Assembly (NCBI RefSeq): GCF_019793465.1
Contig: NZ_JAILYJ010000001.1
Location: 522,316 to 586,315, forward strand
DNA: 64,000 nucleotides
Origin: Rhizobium croatiense
Lineage (GTDB): Bacteria; Pseudomonadota; Alphaproteobacteria; Rhizobiales; Rhizobiaceae
Direction of reading: 5' to 3'
Part shown: positions 59,551-64,000 of the stretch, in pieces
Position numbering within the stretch: the stretch's first letter is position 1
Layout of the letters: every line of letters begins with the position of its first letter
The notes under the pieces: model-generated
Seen by the model: the letters and a program-made list of their open reading frames with translations, nothing else
Told to the model about the DNA's origin: nothing
Database searches by the model: none
Program-made: the position numbers and the translations under genes

Positions 59551-60930
59551 ATGCTCGACAAAAGCAACGAACTCACCGCCTGGGACCGCGATCACTTCTT
59601 CCACCCCTCGACCCATATGGGCATGCATGCGCGCGGCGAGACGCCGACCCGTGTCGTCGCCGGCGGCGAAGGCGTCTACATCACCGACACGAGCGGCCGC
59701 AAAAGCCTCGATGCCTTTGCCGGGCTCTATTGCGTCAATGTCGGCTACGGCCGCCAGAAGATCACCGACGCGATCGCCGAACAGGCGAAGAACCTCGCCT
59801 ATTACCACGCCTATGTCGGCCACGGCACGGAAGCCTCGATCGCGCTGTCGAAGATGATCATTGACCGCGCGCCCGATGGCATGAGCCGCGTCTATTTCGG
59901 CCTTTCCGGCTCGGATGCCAACGAGACCAACATCAAGCTTATCTGGTATTACAACAACATCCTCGGCCGCCCGGAGAAAAAGAAGATCATCTCCCGCTGG
60001 CGCGGTTATCACGGCTCCGGCGTCATGACCGGCAGCCTCACCGGTCTTGCACTCTTCCACAATGCCTTCGACCTGCCGCGTGTGCCGATCCTTCACACCG
60101 AGGCGCCCTATTATTTCCGTCGTCCCGACCGCTCGATGAACGAGGAACAGTTCTCGCAGTATTGCGCCGACAGACTGGAGGAGATGATCCTCGCCGAAGG
60201 CCCCGATACCATCGCAGCCTTCATCGGCGAACCAATCCTCGGCACCGGCGGCATCGTGCCGCCGCCGCAAGGTTACTGGCAGAAGATCCAGGCCGTGCTC
60301 GACAAATACGACATCCTGCTTGTTGCCGACGAAGTCGTCACCGGCTTCGGCCGTCTCGGCACGATGTTCGGCTCGGATCACTATGGGATGAAGCCGGATC
60401 TGATCACCATCGCCAAGGGCCTGACCTCCGCCTATGCCCCGCTTTCCGGCAGCATCGTTTCGAGCAGGATGTGGCAGGTGCTGGTGCAGGGTTCCGATGA
60501 ATTGGGAGCGATCGGCCACGGCTGGACCTATTCCGCCCATCCGATCTGCGCCGCCGCCGGCATCGCCAACCTCGAACTGATCGACGAAATGGAGATCGTC
60601 GAAAATGCCGGCACGACCGGCGCCTATTTCCGCTCGGAACTGGCGAAGGCAGTGGGCAGCCATCGCAACGTCGGTGACGTCCGCGGCGACGGCCTGATGG
60701 CAGCCGTCGAATTCGTCGAGGACAGGGATGATCGGAAATTTTTCGATCCCGGCCGCAAGATCGGCCCGCAAGTCGCTTCCGCCCTTCTCGAACGCGGCGT
60801 CATCGGCCGCGCCATGCCACAGGGCGACATCCTCGGCTTTGCGCCGCCGCTCTGCCTGACGCCTGGGGAGGCGGACATTGTCGTCAAGGCGACAGCGGAC
60901 GCGATCGAAAGCGTCTTCAAGAACATCTGA
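59551..60930 (+). CDS. doeD: Diaminobutyrate aminotransferase of ectoine degradation
   Basis: 459-residue class III aminotransferase. PLP lysine is Lys289 in TIAKGLTSAYAPLS; the Asp binding the PLP ring is in LLVADEVVTGFGRLG near 257. The long N-terminal HFFHPSTHMGMHARGE is typical of the putrescine-type subgroup. DoeD (Atf) transfers the 4-amino group of L-2,4-diaminobutyrate to make aspartate semialdehyde. It lies 28 bp after doeC and 11 bp before the oxidoreductase. Confidence 0.93.
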   Translation: MLDKSNELTAWDRDHFFHPSTHMGMHARGETPTRVVAGGEGVYITDTSGRKSLDAFAGLYCVNVGYGRQKITDAIAEQAKNLAYYHAYVGHGTEASIALSKMIIDRAPDGMSRVYFGLSGSDANETNIKLIWYYNNILGRPEKKKIISRWRGYHGSGVMTGSLTGLALFHNAFDLPRVPILHTEAPYYFRRPDRSMNEEQFSQYCADRLEEMILAEGPDTIAAFIGEPILGTGGIVPPPQGYWQKIQAVLDKYDILLVADEVVTGFGRLGTMFGSDHYGMKPDLITIAKGLTSAYAPLSGSIVSSRMWQVLVQGSDELGAIGHGWTYSAHPICAAAGIANLELIDEMEIVENAGTTGAYFRSELAKAVGSHRNVGDVRGDGLMAAVEFVEDRDDRKFFDPGRKIGPQVASALLERGVIGRAMPQGDILGFAPPLCLTPGEADIVVKATADAIESVFKNI

Positions 60931-60941
60931 GGAGAAGCCGC

Positions 60942-62015
60942 ATGACGATCCCGGAAAAGATGGCAGCCGTTTTGCTCACCGGCCATGGCGGATTGGAGAA
61001 GCTCGCCTACCGCACCGACGTCCCCGTTCCGGCGCCGGCGGAGGGCGAGGTGCTGATCCGCGTCACCGCCTGCGGCATGAACAATACCGACGTTTGGGTC
61101 CGTGAAGGCGCCTATGGCACCGAGGACGACCCCTCCGCAATCTCGACCTGGCGCAGGCGGGGCAATACGCTGACATTCCCGCGCATTCAGGGCACCGATA
61201 CGGTTGGCCACATTGTCGGCGTTGGCCGCGGTATCGACCCCGCGCGCATCGGCGAACGCGTCATGGTCGACTTCTCGATCTATAATCGCGACGACGACAG
61301 TCTCGCCGACATTGACTACATGGGTCATGGCCGCGACGGCGGCTACGCCGAATATATGGCGCTGCCGGCCGAAAACGCCCATGTCGTTGCAACCGATTTG
61401 ACCGATATCGAGCTCGCCACCTTCTGCTGCGCCTATCTGACCGGTGAGCGCATGCTGGAACGGGCGCGGCTTGCCACCGCCGAACGCGTCCTCGTCACCG
61501 GCGCCTCGGGCGGTGTCGGGTCGGCGATCATCCAGCTTGCGCGTGCCCGCGGCGCCATCCCGATCGCCGTCGCCGGTCCCGGCAAGGAGGCGGCGATGCT
61601 CGAGATCGGCGCCGAAGCTGTGGTGACCCGTGGCAAGGGCGATCTGGTCGAAGCCGTCCATTCCGCAAGTCGTGACCAGCCGATCGATGTCGTCGCCGAT
61701 CTCGTCGGCGGGCCGCTGTTCAACGACCTCCTGAAGATCCTGCGCCCCGAAGGCCGCTATACGACAGCCGGCGCCATCGGCGGCCCGGTCGTCCAGCTCG
61801 ATCTCAGGACCATGTATCTGAAGCAGCTGGAGCTGCACGGATCGAGCCAGGGAAGCCGCGCCGATTTTCGCCGCCTCATCGGTTATATCGAAAGCCGCAA
61901 GATCCGGCCTCTCGTCGGCGGTGTCTATCCGCTGTCGGAATTCCATCGCGCCCAGACCGAGTTCATGGCGAAGAATTTCGTGGGCAAATTGGTCGTGGTG
62001 CCCGACCCAGGATAA
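60942..62015 (+). CDS. Alcohol dehydrogenase/quinone-oxidoreductase-like protein after doeD
   Basis: 357-residue medium-chain dehydrogenase/reductase. N-terminal GroES-like part (CGMNNTDVWVREG near 44, GTDTVGHIVGVG near 86), and an NAD(P)-binding Rossmann GASGGVGSAIIQLARARGA near 187-205. The zinc site is not typical, suggesting quinone-oxidoreductase-like chemistry. It begins 11 bp after doeD, so it is co-transcribed with the doe genes. No role in ectoine breakdown is established for it; it may handle an aldehyde formed on the hydroxyectoine branch. Confidence 0.85.
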   Translation: MTIPEKMAAVLLTGHGGLEKLAYRTDVPVPAPAEGEVLIRVTACGMNNTDVWVREGAYGTEDDPSAISTWRRRGNTLTFPRIQGTDTVGHIVGVGRGIDPARIGERVMVDFSIYNRDDDSLADIDYMGHGRDGGYAEYMALPAENAHVVATDLTDIELATFCCAYLTGERMLERARLATAERVLVTGASGGVGSAIIQLARARGAIPIAVAGPGKEAAMLEIGAEAVVTRGKGDLVEAVHSASRDQPIDVVADLVGGPLFNDLLKILRPEGRYTTAGAIGGPVVQLDLRTMYLKQLELHGSSQGSRADFRRLIGYIESRKIRPLVGGVYPLSEFHRAQTEFMAKNFVGKLVVVPDPG

Positions 62016-62180
62016 GGCGAGATTCCGATCGCGCCGTTGGCGAACCTTATCGGCGTATCGGCGTTTCACGGCCATGGACAATCGTTGCGATCACATCGGC
62101 CATTCGTTGCGCCAGGCAATCTGGGGCGTCTCTGCGGCGTTGAGAGAGGCGAAACCGCCGGTCGCGCCAGAAGGTCTCTG

Positions 62181-62573
62181 ATGCCAGCCGCCAAGACGAC
62201 ATACCTCACCCCCGCCGAACTCGGAAAGATTCGCCGTGCTGTGGGCATAGCACGGCTGATGGATACGGCAGTCCGACTGCCTTTGATCGGCGTACGGATC
62301 GGTGCGGATTCGGTCCTCGGCCTCATCCCGGCGGTCGGCGACGTTGCCGGCTCCCTCATCGGCCTTTTCATTATCGACGAGGCACGGCGCCTTGGCCTTC
62401 CCGCCCATAAGCTCGCCCGCATGGCGGTCAATCTCGGCGTCGACGCCGCCTGCGGCACGGTTCCCCTGATCGGCGATATCTTCGACGTCTATTTCAAGTC
62501 TCACCGCCGGAACGTCGCCATCATCCTGGACCACTTCGGTGTGAGCGAAGAGGAACTGAACCGCCGCATGTGA
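62181..62573 (+). CDS. DUF4112 small membrane-associated protein
   Basis: 130 residues from ATG 62181. Pattern RLMDTAVRLPLIGVRIGADSVLGLIPAVGDVAGSLIG, then VNLGVDAACGTVPLIGDIFDVYFKSHRRN, is the DUF4112 core of two hydrophobic glycine-rich segments separated by a charged helix. Function unknown. Not obviously linked to neighbours. The upstream frame would add 48 codons of uncharacteristic sequence and is not used. Ends 52 bp before the RIME1-like repeat. Confidence 0.88.
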   Translation: MPAAKTTYLTPAELGKIRRAVGIARLMDTAVRLPLIGVRIGADSVLGLIPAVGDVAGSLIGLFIIDEARRLGLPAHKLARMAVNLGVDAACGTVPLIGDIFDVYFKSHRRNVAIILDHFGVSEEELNRRM

Positions 62574-62625
62574 CGCGGCCGGCGCCCGCGCCTTACGACG
62601 CCGAGCAATACCGGACTGCTTTCGT

Positions 62626-62729
62626 CTAAAGCGCGTCGCATCAAATTTGATTCACGCGACGCGCTTTAGCCCTTTGTTTTGTGCATGTCCTTGTCCCGGA
62701 ACCGCTGCACACCTCCGGGCGACATGCAC
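62626..62729. repeat. RIME1-like double-palindrome element, copy 2 (reverse orientation)
   Basis: About 104 bp with the two hairpins of the element at 37214-37316 in reverse order: hairpin B CTAAAGCGCGTCGCA / CGCGACGCGCTTTAG (62626-62669) then hairpin A GTGCATGTCCTTGTCCCGG / CCGGGCGACATGCAC (62681-62729). It lies between convergent genes and its last base is part of the TAG stop of the Gfo/Idh gene at 62729. Small differences from copy 1 show it has diverged. Confidence 0.85.
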
Positions 62730-63766
62730 TAAAGCTCGGTCAGAGCACCAGCCGTCTTTACGGCGTGATCGAGAACAAATTGCAGCTTGGCGGCGTGGCT
62801 GAAACCCGGCTCATCCGGCTGCCCCTTTCGCACGGCCTTTGCAAAGCGCTGGAAGTTGGTGATGACCGGCTCGACCTCGATCGTGCGCCAGATCGCCTTG
62901 TCGGCATCGGCGCCTTCGCAGACCCTGAGAGTCGAACCCTCAGGCGTATGCACCACCTCAAGGGCGCCCTTGTCCCCATGCAGGCGCAGCCGCAGCTCGT
63001 TCAGATGGCCGGTTGCCCAGCGCGTCGCATGGATGACCCCAGCCGCACCGTTTTCGAGTTCGGCCATCATCAGGAAACTGTCATTTGCGTCGAGGTCGTA
63101 CTCGCCGATCCTGTTCCCGGGGCTCTTGTCGAACACCTTGAGGTGCGATGCTGCCGCCTTGACGTCGCTTCCCGCGGCAAAAACCGCGAAGTCGAGAATA
63201 TGGATACCGACATCGCCCAGCACACCGTTGGAGCCATGCTTCGTCGACAGCCGCCAGAGCCATTGCGATTCCTTGGTCCAGTCGCCCCAGGCCTTCGAGA
63301 CGAGCCAGCTCTGGAGATAGGACGCTTCGAAGTGGCGGATCGCGCCGAGGCGCCCGTCCAGCACCATCTTGCGGGCTGCCTGAAGCGGCGCCACGTTGCG
63401 ATAGGTGAGGTTTATCATCGTGACCTTGCCGGATGCCGCCGCGGCGTCAGCCATCTCTTTGGCTTCGCGGTAGTTGACCGCCAGCGGCTTCTCGCAGAGC
63501 ACATGTTTGCCGGCGCCGAGTAACTTCATCGTCGTGGAATAATGGGCGCGATCCGGCGTCACATTGGTGACGGCGTCAAACTCGCCCCAGGCAAGGGCGT
63601 CATCAAGCGACGTGAAAGTCAGCGGGATATCGTGCCTGAGCGCGAAAGCCCGCAGCCGGACCTCGTCCGTATCAACGGCAGCGACAATTTTGACCCCGGT
63701 GATTTCGGAAAAATGCATGGCGTGGGTATTTGCCCATCCTCCGGTTCCGAGAATGATCAAGCGCAT
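62729..63766 (-). CDS. Gfo/Idh/MocA-family oxidoreductase
   Basis: 345 residues from ATG 63766. The NAD(P)-binding N-terminus reads MRLIILGTGGWANTHAMHFSEI; the signature GKHVLCEKPLAVNYREAKEM contains the conserved Glu-Lys-Pro near residue 92-94, and HGSNGVLGDVGIHILDFAVF near 180 has the catalytic-type Asp and His (D-x-G-x-H). Family members oxidise or reduce sugars, inositols or sugar amides, and MocA is the namesake from rhizopine catabolism. It lies downstream of the gene cut at the window end, probably in one operon. Confidence 0.92.
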   Translation of the reverse strand: MRLIILGTGGWANTHAMHFSEITGVKIVAAVDTDEVRLRAFALRHDIPLTFTSLDDALAWGEFDAVTNVTPDRAHYSTTMKLLGAGKHVLCEKPLAVNYREAKEMADAAAASGKVTMINLTYRNVAPLQAARKMVLDGRLGAIRHFEASYLQSWLVSKAWGDWTKESQWLWRLSTKHGSNGVLGDVGIHILDFAVFAAGSDVKAAASHLKVFDKSPGNRIGEYDLDANDSFLMMAELENGAAGVIHATRWATGHLNELRLRLHGDKGALEVVHTPEGSTLRVCEGADADKAIWRTIEVEPVITNFQRFAKAVRKGQPDEPGFSHAAKLQFVLDHAVKTAGALTEL

Positions 63767-63869
63767 TCTTTTGTCCTCATGGTTGTCCAGCGAAGCGTGA
63801 GCGGCAGCGAGATCATCGCGGCGTCTTGCGGAGCCGAACGCGGCGCCCGCGCCCACGGCGTCTCATCTC

Positions 63870-64000
63870 TTATCGGTAACCGGCTTCGCCGGCCTGGTGC
63901 AGTTTCGGGCCGCGTTCGATGATCGGCTCCAGCGCCTTTTCTACCGGCACATTTGGAGCGTCGGTAATAGCAGTCAACGCCCCTTGCGGGTTGTACGCCC
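63870..64000 (-). CDS. Gene cut by the window end (C-terminal 42 residues)
   Basis: On the minus strand an open frame enters from beyond 64000 and ends with TAA at 63870-63872, giving AYNPQGALTAITDAPNVPVEK at first, then LEPIIERGPKLHQAGEAGYR. Too short for a family call. It lies about 100 bp upstream of the Gfo/Idh gene on the same strand, so it is probably the preceding gene of that operon. Confidence 0.5.
   Translation of the reverse strand, partial: AYNPQGALTAITDAPNVPVEKALEPIIERGPKLHQAGEAGYR

Noticed and set aside
57933..59576. Long minus-strand open frame opposite doeC (547 codons)
   Set aside because: It is a mirror of the high-GC third-position bias of doeC: no family motifs, no ribosome site, and the plus-strand gene is well supported.
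60624..62081. 485-codon minus-strand frame over the doeD end and the oxidoreductase
   Set aside because: Antisense shadow of two clearly identified genes; composition is that of a shadow and no domain is recognisable.
1..64000. CRISPR arrays, IS transposases, integrase/attachment sites, rRNA or tRNA genes
   Set aside because: Searched by eye for regularly spaced repeats, transposase domains and tRNA-like cloverleafs; none was found.

Overview
The window looks like a chromosomal or large-plasmid accessory region of a fast-growing rhizobium (Rhizobiaceae, close to the Rhizobium leguminosarum/etli group). The grounds are the high GC content, very dense ABC-transporter operons with local GntR/LacI/AraC/MocR regulators, an ectoine cluster in the Sinorhizobium style (ehu-eut plus doeX-doeC-doeD), and two copies of a ~104 bp double-palindrome resembling the Rhizobium RIME1 element. 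No phage, IS element, CRISPR, rRNA or tRNA was recognised.

Layout. 1-2437: the end of a sugar ABC operon (solute-binding protein and two permeases, no ATPase). 2615-8886 (minus): a tightly coupled seven-gene operon encoding a membrane desaturase/hydroxylase, a Rieske ferredoxin, a divergent PanB-like protein, a ribose-type ABC transporter and a mutarotase-like protein. It faces a LacI regulator (9323-10348) across a 436 bp region full of repeated motifs. 10435-17794 (plus): a five-gene overlapping cassette of SWIM zinc-finger protein, DUF5691-type protein, MoxR AAA ATPase, DUF5682-type protein and VWA protein. 17960-19890: AzlCD amino-acid exporter with AraC regulator. 20002-23215: a GGDEF-EAL protein and a PhcB-like methyltransferase. 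23313-29025: a carbohydrate operon (DHDPS-family lyase, GntR, ABC SBP/permeases, PfkB kinase). 29126-29694: ParDE-type toxin-antitoxin.

29787-34987: a PspA envelope-stress module matching the E. coli yjfIJKLM-yjfC set, split into two divergent arms with an ion channel inserted. 35107-37172: NTF2-like protein, ZinT-type zinc protein behind a Zur-like palindrome, and a cupin. 37312-44229: two polar-amino-acid ABC systems around a GntR regulator. 44598-47657: TetR regulator with an intrinsic terminator, and a chemoreceptor.

47703-62015: a complete ectoine/5-hydroxyectoine uptake and catabolism locus. EhuABCD imports the substrate; EutABC are assigned to the hydroxyectoine side branch; EutD and EutE (DoeA/DoeB) open and deacetylate ectoine; DoeD and DoeC convert diaminobutyrate to aspartate; EnuR (MocR type) and DoeX (Lrp type) regulate. 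An extra oxidoreductase gene follows doeD. The window ends with a DUF4112 protein, the second RIME1-like repeat, a Gfo/Idh/MocA dehydrogenase and a gene cut by the window edge.

The best candidates for undescribed biology are the desaturase-Rieske-PanB-like-transporter operon (reminiscent of rhizopine mocD/mocE but with a different partner set) and the five-gene SWIM-MoxR-VWA cassette.
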